DNA of 46,128 nt from contig JAIRRJ010000010.1 in the NCBI GenBank assembly GCA_031256035.1, positions 1 through 46,128 on the forward strand. The letters are read 5' to 3'. Both the position numbers and the translations under genes were made by a program. The notes under the pieces are model-generated. The model worked only from the letters and a program-made list of their open reading frames with translations, was not told where the DNA came from and made no database searches. This DNA comes from Treponema sp. GTDB lineage: Bacteria; Spirochaetota; Spirochaetia; Treponematales; Breznakiellaceae. Of the stretch, positions 25,075 to 37,517 are shown in pieces; positions within the stretch are counted from its first letter, which is position 1, and each line of letters begins with the position of its first letter.

Positions 25075-25964
25075 AAAAAACTTTAGCGCGCGCCAGCCTC
25101 TCTCTTACCCGCGGCGCACACGGCTGCCTATTCCCCACATCCCTCATCCCAATGTATCTCTTTACCCTGCTCTTTGTCCTTGGTCCGTTGATCTACATGC
25201 TGGCTTTAAGTTTTATGCGGCGGCAGGGTTCGTGGGGTGTGGAAGCGGTTTTCTCTCTGCAAAATTACAGGCGCATCTTTGAGCCGGTGTACCTTGAAAC
25301 ATTCAAACAGTCAATCAAACTTGCGCTCTTAACCACCGTTACGGTGATACTGGTCGGCTACCCGTTCGGCTATTTTATGGCGCGCCTTGAGCCGCGCTGG
25401 AGAAGCAGAATAATGATCCTCCTTATCATACCATTCTGGACAAGCGCACTTATGCGGCTGTACGGCTGGATCATCATGTTCAGGGCAAACGGCGTACTTG
25501 ATTCAATGCTGATGCGGCTGCGCATAACAGGTGAACCTCTGCGGCTGTTGTACACCTATCCTGCGGTAGTAACCGGCATGATCTACGGTCTTTTGCCGTT
25601 CATGATCTACTCGGTTTTTGTGAGCGCGGAAAAGCTTGACCGGAACCTTATTGAAGCGGCAAGGATCATGGGGGCAAGCAGCATCCGCGGCTTTTTCACA
25701 ATCAGCCTGCCCCTCACCATGCCGGGGCTTTTTTCAGGCGTTATTCTCACATTTATCCCTTCAATGGGATTGTACTTTATCGCCGACATTCTGGGCGGCA
25801 ACAAGGTGGTTCTTGTTGGCAACCTTATCCGCGATCAGCTTTTGAATGTCCACAATTGGCCGTTTGCCGCAGCCCTCAGCGTTGTGCTGATGGCGCTCAC
25901 TTCGCTTTTCCTGTACTTGTACCGGCTTGTTACGCGCTCAGGCGAGATTGAGGGGCTGGTATGA
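25071..25964 (+). CDS. potB: PotB-type ABC transporter permease
   Basis: 297 residues with six hydrophobic segments, beginning with a long Arg-rich cytoplasmic N-terminus before IPMYLFTLLFVLGPLIYML. The BPD permease EAA loop is EAARIMGASSIRGFFTISLP, and FWTSALMRLYGWIIMF is typical of PotB. It forms half of the inner-membrane channel with PotC. The ATG overlaps the potA stop (ATGA) and the gene overlaps potC by 4 bp, so the three are one operon. Confidence 0.92.
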   Translation: MKKTLARASLSLTRGAHGCLFPTSLIPMYLFTLLFVLGPLIYMLALSFMRRQGSWGVEAVFSLQNYRRIFEPVYLETFKQSIKLALLTTVTVILVGYPFGYFMARLEPRWRSRIMILLIIPFWTSALMRLYGWIIMFRANGVLDSMLMRLRITGEPLRLLYTYPAVVTGMIYGLLPFMIYSVFVSAEKLDRNLIEAARIMGASSIRGFFTISLPLTMPGLFSGVILTFIPSMGLYFIADILGGNKVVLVGNLIRDQLLNVHNWPFAAALSVVLMALTSLFLYLYRLVTRSGEIEGLV

Positions 25965-26740
25965 AAAAACGCAACTTATTTCGCCTTTACATCGGCATCA
26001 TTCTCGTCATTATCTATATCCCAATTGTGCTTGTTATTGTTTATTCTTTTAACCAGAGCAGGTTAAGCGCCATGTGGAACGGCTTCAGCCTGCACTGGTA
26101 CCGCGAACTTTTCCGCGACCGCTCCATGTTCGAGGCGCTTCGTAACAGCCTTGTCCTCGGCCTGCTCACGAGTCTTTCTTCCGCAGTAATCGGCACTTTG
26201 GGCGCTTCCGGCATGGCACGGCGCAAAAGCAGCGCGGCGGGAAAAGTTACGGAGTACCTTTCAATACTGCCGATAATGACGCCGGAAATAATTTTAGGCA
26301 TGACCTTCCTGGCTTTTTTCTCACTGTTTGCCCTGCCCTTTGGAATGGTAACGCTTGTTATTGCGCATACCGCGTTCTGCGTTCCCTATGTGTACCTTTT
26401 GGTCAAAGCCCGGCTTGCGGGTCTTGAAAAAAGTTATATCGAAGCTGCGAGAATCATGGGAGCTTCGGATATGCGGGCATTTTACGACATCACCCTGCCG
26501 CTTGTCCTTCCTGCGGTTGTTTCGGGAATGTTGATTTCTTTCGCGATGAGTTTTGACGATGTGATTATCAGCGTCTTTGTCGCCGGAGTGCATACCAACA
26601 CCCTGCCTATGAAAATTTATTCTCAGATAAAAACCGGAATTACTCCCAAAACCAACGCAATGTGTACGCTCATCTTTGTTTTTACCGTGATAATGTGCCT
26701 CGCTTCCGCAGCCCTGGCAAGGCAGAAAAGGAACAAGTAA
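25961..26740 (+). CDS. potC: PotC-type ABC transporter permease
   Basis: 259 residues with six membrane helices. The EAA loop reads EAARIMGASDMRAFYDITLP, and FAMSFDDVIISVFVAGVHTNTLPM is the PotC hallmark near the end. It pairs with PotB. In most polyamine operons potD, the periplasmic binding protein, follows. Here the next gene lies on the other strand 33 bp away, so the substrate-binding subunit must be encoded elsewhere. Confidence 0.92.
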   Translation: MKKRNLFRLYIGIILVIIYIPIVLVIVYSFNQSRLSAMWNGFSLHWYRELFRDRSMFEALRNSLVLGLLTSLSSAVIGTLGASGMARRKSSAAGKVTEYLSILPIMTPEIILGMTFLAFFSLFALPFGMVTLVIAHTAFCVPYVYLLVKARLAGLEKSYIEAARIMGASDMRAFYDITLPLVLPAVVSGMLISFAMSFDDVIISVFVAGVHTNTLPMKIYSQIKTGITPKTNAMCTLIFVFTVIMCLASAALARQKRNK

Positions 26741-26757
26741 TCATTATCGAAACACAC

Positions 26758-26778
26758 AATAAAGCAAAATTTGTTATT
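26758..26778. terminator. AT-rich hairpin between the convergent potC and GH3 genes
   Basis: AATAA (26758-26762) and TTATT (26774-26778), with CAAA/TTTG inside, form a bulged stem between the two convergent stops. It is AT-rich and lacks a long T-run, so termination is only a suggestion. Confidence 0.3.
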
Positions 26779-28561
26779 TGGTCAACCCGTGCCCAAAGGG
26801 GTATATTACTTCTCCGTTTATAGTTTTCCGCCAGGTGTACGGTGTTCGACCGGAAAAATCACGATCGCCAAATAACACATCGGCAATACCATCGCCCTCG
26901 GTGCCCGGCAGCCATGCGGCGACAAAAGCGTCCCATTTTTTGTATTCATCACCGATGGTCATGGGGCGGCCTGATAACATGATAACTATCACCGGGCAGT
27001 CATGAGCATATACTTCCTTCAGCATATCTTTGTCCATTTGACGAATGTTGATATTGTTGAGGCGATCCCCGTCTCCTTCCGCATACGGCCCCTCTCCAAT
27101 CACTGCGATAACTGCATCAAAATTTCCTTTTTCCTTTCCGTTACCTGCATAAGTGATGGCTGCCTTATCTTTTACTGCTGCTTGTATGCCCTCAAGCACA
27201 GTTGTACCTTTAGTAATGCGCCCGAGCTTGCCCTGCCAGGTGATCGTCCATCCGCCGCATTGCATACCAATATCATTTGCGCCCTGTCCGGCAACCAGAA
27301 TACGTTTACACTCAGAGAGTTTTGCAATAGCGTTATTTTCGTTTCGCAGCAGCACGAGCGATTCTGAAACCATTGCGCGCGCCGCCGCCCGGTTTGCATC
27401 CGTGCCAACTGCGCCGGCTTTTTTTATCTGCGGCGAATCGAACATACCGATGCTTTGCTTGAACCTGAGGATACGCAATACCGCATCGTCAACGCGCTCC
27501 ATCGGAATGGTTCCTTCATTGACTGCTGCCTGTAAATGCCGTATAAATGTTACCCAGTTATTGCGTCCGTTGGTGGCCATAACCATGTCAACGCCCGCAT
27601 TGATTGCGTTGGCAATCTGCGCTTTGTAACTGCCGCCAGACAATTGCATAACCGCACCCCAGTCGGAAATGACAAACCCTTCAAACCCCATTTCGTCTTT
27701 TAACACATTGGTCAGCAGCTCTTTACTTTCATGCATTTTAATCCCGTTCACGCTTGAAAATGAAGGCATCAGCGACATCGCCCCCGCGTCAATGGCCGCC
27801 CGGTACGGCGGAAGGAGACGATCAATTCCGGCGCGATCCAACAGCGCATTGCCCTGATTGCGTCCGTCTATCGTCTGCCCTTCACCCAGAAAATGTTTCA
27901 TGCACGCAGCAGCTCCGTTGTCCTGAAAGCCTTTGATAAATCCGGCGCCCATAAGCGTAACAATGTCCACGTTCTCGCTGTAACATTCGTAGGTTCTGCC
28001 CCAGCGGATATCTTCTGCCACGCCGAGTACCGGCGCAAAATTCCACGGCACGCCGGTTGCCAGCATTTCCTCTGCGGTAATGCGCCCAGCAGTGTACGCC
28101 GCCTCTGCGCCTTTCTGCGGATCGCCTGCCGCGATTGCACCCAGCCCTATGTTATGCGGGACAACTGTTGCGTTTAACACAATTGCATGACCATGCACAG
28201 CGTCAAGCCCGTAAACAACCGGAATACCGAGCCGTGTTTTGAGGGATTCATTCATAAAAGAGTTGACCATGGCAACCCAGCCTTCCGGCGTATTTTGCGC
28301 CGGTGTTGAACCGCCGCCGCTTAAAACGCTGCCCAGTGCGTATTTCATAACATCGCCTTTGAGCAAATCCACCCGTTCGGCTTGTGTCATCTGACCTGCC
28401 TTTTCGGCCAGTGTCATTGATGCGACCAGCTCTTCAAGTGTATTCCAGGCGGTGGCTTCCTTCACGCCATCGCCCGTAAACATTCTGCTGCGGCATGCCG
28501 TTTGTACAAACAGCAGGTTCAATATGAGCAAAAATGAAAAAAAAGTATATCGCAACTTCAC
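26774..28561 (-). CDS. GH3-family beta-glucosidase-type lipoprotein
   Basis: 595 residues with a signal peptide ending FVQTACRSRM, a lax spirochaetal lipobox. The (beta/alpha)8 domain contains GIPVVYGLDAVHGHAIV, FAPVLGVAEDIRWGRTYECYSEN, CMKHFLGEGQTIDGRNQGN and the nucleophile D300 in FVISDWGAVM. The second GH3 domain (VAARAMVSESLVLLRNENN style, here AAARAMVSESLVLLRNEN) runs to the end, with no fibronectin-type third domain. Such enzymes remove terminal beta-linked glucose from cello- or other oligosaccharides, which fits a fibre-degrading gut habitat. Start is GTG with AAGGGGG upstream. It faces the hybrid kinase gene across a 166-bp divergent gap. Confidence 0.92.
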   Translation of the reverse strand: MKLRYTFFSFLLILNLLFVQTACRSRMFTGDGVKEATAWNTLEELVASMTLAEKAGQMTQAERVDLLKGDVMKYALGSVLSGGGSTPAQNTPEGWVAMVNSFMNESLKTRLGIPVVYGLDAVHGHAIVLNATVVPHNIGLGAIAAGDPQKGAEAAYTAGRITAEEMLATGVPWNFAPVLGVAEDIRWGRTYECYSENVDIVTLMGAGFIKGFQDNGAAACMKHFLGEGQTIDGRNQGNALLDRAGIDRLLPPYRAAIDAGAMSLMPSFSSVNGIKMHESKELLTNVLKDEMGFEGFVISDWGAVMQLSGGSYKAQIANAINAGVDMVMATNGRNNWVTFIRHLQAAVNEGTIPMERVDDAVLRILRFKQSIGMFDSPQIKKAGAVGTDANRAAARAMVSESLVLLRNENNAIAKLSECKRILVAGQGANDIGMQCGGWTITWQGKLGRITKGTTVLEGIQAAVKDKAAITYAGNGKEKGNFDAVIAVIGEGPYAEGDGDRLNNINIRQMDKDMLKEVYAHDCPVIVIMLSGRPMTIGDEYKKWDAFVAAWLPGTEGDGIADVLFGDRDFSGRTPYTWRKTINGEVIYPFGHGLTK

Positions 28562-28727
28562 GGTATCCCCCTTAATTTTACATATTCAGATATACCATTG
28601 TACTATGATTCAAGAAAGCGTTGTAGGCGGTCAGGTTGATTTTTGCTTTTATTGGCTTGAAAAAATAACCGGTAACAAATAACCTGAATATAGGCGGGAA
28701 AGTGCGCCAACGGTGAGGAGGCAGGTC

Positions 28728-31772
<3,045 letters not shown>

Positions 31773-31781
31773 GATACGGTA

Positions 31782-33992
31782 ATGGTAAAACGTATCCTGT
31801 TAATTTACGGCTTTGCTGCCGCCATGATTGCACTCCTTTCCGGCTGCGACATACCCGACCCATACGCTGAAATGCACAGGCAGCTCCACAAAACGGTTAC
31901 TTTTATGAGCAACGGTAGCATTGTAAGTAAGCAAACGGTTTTTTATGGCAATACGGTAAACGAACCGGCGAACCCGAAAAGAGCAGGGTATGATTTTGAA
32001 GGCTGGCATCGTGATAACAACACATTCAGCGATAAATGGAAATTTGCCACTGGTGTGACCGAAAACATAACCCTGTATGCCCAGTGGACACCTGCAAAAG
32101 CGGGTCTCTACCTGAAAAAGAATTCCGCTTACATCCTCATTAATTCAGTCAGTCCCAATAATGTTAATGAGGCTGTTAACCATGTGAACGCAAACGCCGG
32201 CGCCGGAGAGTACCTCCTGCTCATAGACGAAGACATAGTCGGCACATTGTCCCAGACACTGGGAGCAAACGCCCGCCTCAGCATTGGAGGGTTGGGTAAC
32301 GAACGAACGATAAGCTTTAGTAATAATGGCGTGCTTTTTAAAGTGAGTGGAAACAACGCCAGCCTCTCCCTGAGGAATAACATCACCCTTAAGGGGTTCG
32401 GTTATGTTGGTGCTATTGGCGTTTTCGTATCGGGCGGCACATTCACCATGCAGAGTGGCGCTCAAATTACCAATTTTAGTAGTAATGGCGTAAAGGTTGG
32501 AAACCCCAGCGAAGGCACGACTGGCACATTCACCATGACGGGCGGCATTATCAGCGGCAACGAGGGCAATGGGGTGTTTGTTGACAATGGCAGATTTACT
32601 ATGAGCGGGGGCAGTATTACAAACAATAATGTTACCTATGAGGATGCACTTAAAACGGATGCACGCATTCACGAAAGAAGCACATTCACTCTGTCCGGCA
32701 ACGCGACCATTGGCACGCTTACTTTGTATGCAGATGCTTATGATAATGCCGCTGTTTCGATACGCTCAGACTGGACAGGCAGTGTCGTTAAGCTCAATCT
32801 GGCAGGAAACGATAGCGGTATAAATGATGTAAATGATGTAATCGGCTTTTGGGAAAACACCCCGGTTATTACAGGCAATGGGCTTAATGACGCAAACATC
32901 AAAAAGTTCCCGCTGGGGTGGTTTCATACCACCGGCTTTGCCACCCAGCTTATCAGCGACACGCACTATATTGACTTGGTAGATGATGAGGGTATTTTGC
33001 GGAAGTCCCCAACAGGCGCAGGTGCAGGTACAGCGGATGCCCCCTTCTTAATCTTCGCCGAGGCGGACTTACGAGGGGTAGGCAAAGGCATCAACGGTTG
33101 GAGTCTTTCTGCCCATTACGAAATGGTGAATGACATCACACTGGCAGGCAACTGGACATCCATAGGCAGCAGTGATACCTCCTTTACCGGCATATTTGAC
33201 GGCAATGGGAAAACCATTAGTAATCTCGCTATCAGTGCATCAACGGATTATAATGGAATGTTTGGCAGTATAGGCGCAAGCGGTGTGGTGAAAAACCTCG
33301 GCTTGATCAATTGCGATATTCGCGGCAGAAGTTATCTCGGCGGTGTGGCGGGGGACAATGCCGGTACCGTACAAAACTGTTACGTTACGGGTACTGTCCG
33401 TTCTAATGGCGGCACTGCTCCAGTGCGTATCGGCGGTGTGGCGGGAAACAATACCGGCACCGTGCAAAACTGCTACTCCACGGCAACTGTTTCTGGTTAT
33501 AACGATGCCGGCGGCGTGGTAGGGTACAATACCTCAAGCGGCATGGTACAAAATTGCTATGCCACGGGCAATGTGACCATTACTTCCAATTCAGATTCTA
33601 GCTATGTAGGCGGTGTTGTGGGAAGAGCGCAAGGTACAGGTACGGTACGAAACTGCGTTGCGCTGAACCCGAATATCACTACGAATAGTGCCAACAACAA
33701 TAACTCCGGGCGTGTATTATTCTTTAATGGAGCAACTGTGTCCAATAACTATGCCCGCAGCGATATGCAGCGGAACAATATAAATGCTGCATGGGTTAGC
33801 AGCCATACCGGCAAAGACGGCGCAGGCATTACGGCGGTTCAATTCAACAGCCAAAACTGGTGGACAAACGCAGACAACTGGAATACAACATCCCCAGCCG
33901 CCGCCTGGGATTTTTTCAATGTCTGGGAATGGGACACGAGCGGGACACCGCCAAGAAACCTTCCCAAACTGAAGAATGTGGGCGGTCAGTGA
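31782..33992 (+). CDS. surface lipoprotein with InlB-type repeat and GLUG repeats (paralogue 1)
   Basis: 736 residues. Lipoprotein signal ends ALLSGC, followed by DIPDPYAEM, the signature shared by three genes here. Residues about 35-105 are a Listeria-Bacteroides InlB B-type repeat (TVTFMSNG ... GYDFEGW ... NITLYAQW). A long beta-rich middle with repeated TFTMSGG/GGTFTM motifs resembles right-handed beta-helix adhesins. Four GLUG-type units follow (GGVAGNNTGTVQNCYSTATV and variants). The end is WEWDTSG-x-PPRNLPKLKNV. These modules occur in surface proteins involved in attachment. The gene starts 9 nt downstream of the hybrid kinase and is probably co-transcribed. The Asp next to the lipidated Cys is shared with both paralogues. 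Confidence 0.85.
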   Translation: MVKRILLIYGFAAAMIALLSGCDIPDPYAEMHRQLHKTVTFMSNGSIVSKQTVFYGNTVNEPANPKRAGYDFEGWHRDNNTFSDKWKFATGVTENITLYAQWTPAKAGLYLKKNSAYILINSVSPNNVNEAVNHVNANAGAGEYLLLIDEDIVGTLSQTLGANARLSIGGLGNERTISFSNNGVLFKVSGNNASLSLRNNITLKGFGYVGAIGVFVSGGTFTMQSGAQITNFSSNGVKVGNPSEGTTGTFTMTGGIISGNEGNGVFVDNGRFTMSGGSITNNNVTYEDALKTDARIHERSTFTLSGNATIGTLTLYADAYDNAAVSIRSDWTGSVVKLNLAGNDSGINDVNDVIGFWENTPVITGNGLNDANIKKFPLGWFHTTGFATQLISDTHYIDLVDDEGILRKSPTGAGAGTADAPFLIFAEADLRGVGKGINGWSLSAHYEMVNDITLAGNWTSIGSSDTSFTGIFDGNGKTISNLAISASTDYNGMFGSIGASGVVKNLGLINCDIRGRSYLGGVAGDNAGTVQNCYVTGTVRSNGGTAPVRIGGVAGNNTGTVQNCYSTATVSGYNDAGGVVGYNTSSGMVQNCYATGNVTITSNSDSSYVGGVVGRAQGTGTVRNCVALNPNITTNSANNNNSGRVLFFNGATVSNNYARSDMQRNNINAAWVSSHTGKDGAGITAVQFNSQNWWTNADNWNTTSPAAAWDFFNVWEWDTSGTPPRNLPKLKNVGGQ

Positions 33993-34185
33993 GAGAAAGC
34001 GGCGGCTCGGTGTGCTGGTTGAAAGTCACTTTATGCTCAGGGTTGAGTAAGCACCGGCACGGTTGGTGAGACAAATTCAGCCCGAATTTGCTATCAATAC
34101 CGGGCGGGGAACGATTACCGGCCTTTTTGCCATTTATCCGTCAGCCGCAGTATCCAATGACGCAAACCTGAGAGAAAGTGATAAA

Positions 34186-34201
34186 TCGCACATATCTTGC
34201 T
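34186..34201 (+). promoter_or_regulatory. degenerate sigma54-like element before the second lipoprotein gene
   Basis: TCGCACATATCTTGCT matches the strong sigma54 promoter at 42336-42352 at 13 of 15 aligned bases, with the same N10 spacing to the -12 GC. However, the nearly invariant -24 GG is CG. The ATG at 34237 is 36 nt beyond the -12 GC. Confidence 0.3.
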
Positions 34202-34236
34202 CTTTTTTCCGTTTTGTGGTATATTTACGGATAATT

Positions 34237-35937
34237 ATGTCAAAGCGTTTCTTGTTTGTCAGCTTTGTTGCCGCCCTGACAGCCCTGTCCGGCTGCGACA
34301 TACCCGACCCCTACATGGAGATGTATAACCAGCTAAACCGGTCAAAATTGAAAGGACCCGGATACTGTAGTGTTACATGGCACTTTAACAGCGGCACACC
34401 GGCACAGGGCAGCATCTATCCCCAACAGGTGAAAAAAGGAACAGTACTTGATAGCCCCAGCCCCAATCCAACCAAAGACGGCCATATCTTTGGCGGCTGG
34501 TACAGCGATGCGGGGTTTAACACAGAGTACAACTTTTCCGTTCCGGTTACAAAAAATATCACCCTCTATGCCTACTGGGCAGAGTACGGCAATGGCACAG
34601 AGGGCGCCCCCTTTATCGTGCATGATACACCCACTCTTCAAAAGGTCGGCTCCGGTATAGCCGACTGGACTCTGTCGGCGCATTACAAGATGATAGCGAA
34701 CATCACATTGGAACTGCCTCCTGTAAACGGAACTAACTGGACGCGCATAGGCTATGGTGAGCCCTTCACCGGAACCTTCGATGGCAATGGAAAAACCATC
34801 ACCGGCTTACGTATCGACGTAAGCAGTGATACTCAGGGAATGTTTGGCGTGATAGGTCCAAACGGCGTAGTAAAAAACCTTGGGCTTGTCAACTGCAGTG
34901 TTTCCGGCTATCAATCGGTAGGCGGCGTGGTAGGACAGAATATGGGCAAAATAGAAAACTGCTACACGACGGGTACAGTTAAAGGCACTTCTTCTATCGG
35001 CGGTGTGGCGGGTACTAATGAAAGCGGTACCATACAAAACTGCTACGCAACAGGTAGTGTATCCGGTACTAACTATGTCGGCGGCATAGCGGGGATGAAT
35101 AACGGTACTATAAAAAATTGTTACGCTACCGGCAATGTTTCCGGTTCCAGCACTGTCGGCGGCATAGTGGGGCAAAATGGCGGTACCATACAAGACTGCT
35201 ATGCGACGTGTAGAGTTGACGGCTCTGGTGATAATGTTGGTGGTGTGGTGGGGTACAATGATAGTGGTGCTGAAATACAAAATTGCTCCGCCACAGGTCC
35301 TGTATCTGGTTCAGGAAACTATATCGGCGGCGTGGCAGGGAGCAATGGCAGCAACGGCACCGTACAAAACTGTTATGCCACAGGCAATGTTACCAGTGAT
35401 ACTGGCGTAGCGGGCGGCATAGCGGGACACAATAATGGCGGCACTATACAAAACTGCTACTCCAGGGGTAGTGTTGAAGGCTCCCAAAGTGTCGGCGGCG
35501 TGGCAGGAGAGAATAGCGGCACGGTACAAAACTGTTATGCTACGGGCATTGTTTCTGGCGATTCCGAATCCGGCGGTATAGTGGGGTACAATATTGGAGG
35601 CACGGTGCAAAATTGCGTTGCACTGAATCAGAGTATAAGCGTAATAAGCGGTGCTATTGGGCGTGTAGTGGGATTTAGCCATAACAATAACGAAATACTG
35701 ACAAACAACTATGCAATGAATGATATGCAGTTGAACGGCACTATGCTAAATAATAGCATCGATCACGCAAGTATTGATGGCGCAAGCATTATTGCGGCTC
35801 AGTACAACAGCCAGGACTGGTGGGCAACCAGAGGTAATTGGAATACAACTCAAGGATCAGCCTGGAATTTTAACGAGGTTTGGGTATGGGACACGAGCGG
35901 ACGCCTTCCAAAATTGCAGAATGTTGGCGTCCAGTAA
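34237..35937 (+). CDS. surface lipoprotein with InlB-type repeat and nine GLUG repeats (paralogue 2)
   Basis: 566 residues from the ATG at 34237, where a real lipoprotein signal begins (MSKRFLFVSFVAALTALSGC); the open frame upstream to 34063 is non-signal-like. After DIPDPYMEM comes one InlB B-type repeat (VTWHFNSGTPAQGS ... GHIFGGWY ... NITLYAYW). Nine GLUG units of about 25 residues then run from about residue 215 to 465, with cores such as GGVAGENSGTVQNCYATG. The end VWVWDTSGRLPKLQNV matches paralogue 1. The beta-helix middle of paralogue 1 is absent. Likely an outer-surface or periplasmic-facing adhesin-like lipoprotein; no enzymatic motif. The upstream gap (33993-34236) has a possible sigma54-like site. 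Confidence 0.85.
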   Translation: MSKRFLFVSFVAALTALSGCDIPDPYMEMYNQLNRSKLKGPGYCSVTWHFNSGTPAQGSIYPQQVKKGTVLDSPSPNPTKDGHIFGGWYSDAGFNTEYNFSVPVTKNITLYAYWAEYGNGTEGAPFIVHDTPTLQKVGSGIADWTLSAHYKMIANITLELPPVNGTNWTRIGYGEPFTGTFDGNGKTITGLRIDVSSDTQGMFGVIGPNGVVKNLGLVNCSVSGYQSVGGVVGQNMGKIENCYTTGTVKGTSSIGGVAGTNESGTIQNCYATGSVSGTNYVGGIAGMNNGTIKNCYATGNVSGSSTVGGIVGQNGGTIQDCYATCRVDGSGDNVGGVVGYNDSGAEIQNCSATGPVSGSGNYIGGVAGSNGSNGTVQNCYATGNVTSDTGVAGGIAGHNNGGTIQNCYSRGSVEGSQSVGGVAGENSGTVQNCYATGIVSGDSESGGIVGYNIGGTVQNCVALNQSISVISGAIGRVVGFSHNNNEILTNNYAMNDMQLNGTMLNNSIDHASIDGASIIAAQYNSQDWWATRGNWNTTQGSAWNFNEVWVWDTSGRLPKLQNVGVQ

Positions 35938-36029
35938 AGCGTCAATAACTAAAAACAGTTATCCAAAACCCGTTAATTAACTGAAAAATGGAATAGCCTC
36001 TACATTTCTTTAATAGCTACAATTTCGTT

Positions 36030-37453
36030 ATGTATGTGCGAAATGTTGTCATGAGCCTTTGCCTGTTCTTCATTTTTTCAGCCTGTGATATTGAAGACCC
36101 CTATATTAAAATGTACAACCATATCCACAAAACTGTTACTTTCGACAGCAGAGGCGGCGCCCCTGCTGGCAGCAAACAGACGGTGTTTTACGGCAACATG
36201 GTAAAAAAACCGGCAAGCCCGGTCAAAAGCGGCAATAACTTTAGCGGCTGGTACGCCAACAAGCAGTGTGCCGGGAAGCCTTACGATTTTAATAAACCGG
36301 TAACCTCAGATATGACATTGTATGCCGGGTGGGGAAAGAGCGGCTTGCAATACATCACCTACACCCTTGCGCAAGTCGGCGGCGCTGACAATACTGCAAA
36401 TACTACCGGCATTACGTTTGCCTTCAGCGAATCTATCAACAGCCTTGGCGTAACAGCCGCCAACATTACCGTAACAGGTGCGGCGGAAAAAGGCTCGGCA
36501 ACATTCACCGGTTCCGGCGCAAACTGGATGCTTTCACCTATAACGGTTTCATACGCAGGATTGGCAACCGTGACTATTTCCAAAACGGGCATTGAAGCGG
36601 ACGGAAGAACGGTGCTCATGTACAAACAGGGCGAGACCGCCCCAGAATACTGGAATGTTGCCTGGCGCCTGAATGGCGGCACAGCGGCAACGGGTAGCGT
36701 GTATCCCGAACTGGCGGAAAAAGATTCCCCGCTTGCTAAACCCGATCCCGATCCAATCAGAACCGGCTATGTTTTTGAGAACTGGTGCAGTAATGCCGGC
36801 TTAACCACGGTATACGATTTTTCTTCCCCGGTTACCGCTGACATTACCCTCTATGCCAAGTGGAAAGAGCTAAGCAGCGCCGTCTCCTACACCGTTACAT
36901 TTAACTCAAACGGCGGCAGCAGCGTTACTGCCCAGACAATTACTTCTTTGCCGCTCCGCTTACCGGAAACATCACTCTGTATGCCGGATGGATACCATAC
37001 CCATTAGCCAATACAGGCGATCTTGGTAATTACTTATACTCGCTGCCTGCTAATAATGTCCTCACCCCCTATGTCCTTGAATTTAATGTGACCAATACAA
37101 ATGGCATTGCAGCCATTCTTAATGCCAACCCGGGCAAATATGTTGTTCTTGACCTTTCAAACAGTACCAGCTTAAGCGCCATCGGAGGCGGGGCTTTCTA
37201 CAATTGCAGTACCATTACCGGAATTATCATACCGGCCAATGTTACCAGCATTGGGATGGATGCTTTTGCAAACTGCGGAAACCTTACCAGCGTTACCTTT
37301 AAAGGAAATATAGAATATAGCAAATTTGATCAACAATCATCCTCCCCCGGTGCTTACTTGAGAATGGCGTTTTACGAATATAATCAAGCCAATGGAACGC
37401 CGGGAACGTATACCCGATCAAGCGGCGGTACGATATGGACAAGGACGCAGTAG
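36030..37453 (+). pseudogene. third surface lipoprotein gene, broken by a frame-shifting internal deletion
   Basis: The frame from ATG 36030 encodes a lipoprotein signal (SLCLFFIFSAC) and DIEDPYIKM like its neighbours, an InlB-type repeat (residues about 35-95), a bacterial Ig-like region, a second InlB repeat (VAWRLNGG ... YAKW) and the start of a third (VTFNSNGGSSVTAQTI). It then leaves frame and stops at 37007. The other frame resumes at once with YFFAAPLTGNITLYAGW, the end of an InlB repeat. It continues open through a BspA-type leucine-rich repeat (IIIPANVTSIGMDAFANC) to 37453. The central 25-30 residues of the third repeat are missing, so a deletion not divisible by three fits better than a point error. 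The C-terminal 121 residues from 37088 have no signal peptide. Confidence 0.75.
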
Positions 37454-37468
37454 GAGGGAGGAAGCAGG

Positions 37469-37508
37469 AGTGAGGAGTTAGTGTCGAAGACACTGCTACT
37501 TGCTCACT
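37469..37508. terminator. hairpin between the broken lipoprotein gene and tyrA
   Basis: AGTGTC (37480-37485), loop GAA and GACACT (37489-37494) form a perfect stem. AGTGAG (37469-37474) and CTCACT (37503-37508) extend it outside. It lies between two convergent genes, but neither side has a T-run. Confidence 0.4.
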
Positions 37509-37517
37509 GACAACTGT

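Noticed and set aside
34063..34236. 58-codon N-terminal extension of the second lipoprotein
   Set aside because: A typical lipoprotein signal peptide begins at the internal ATG 34237, so the upstream codons are almost surely untranslated.
34900..35640. Regular repeats that could suggest a CRISPR-like array
   Set aside because: The repeats are in-frame, about 75 bp apart, diverged and encode GLUG protein units.
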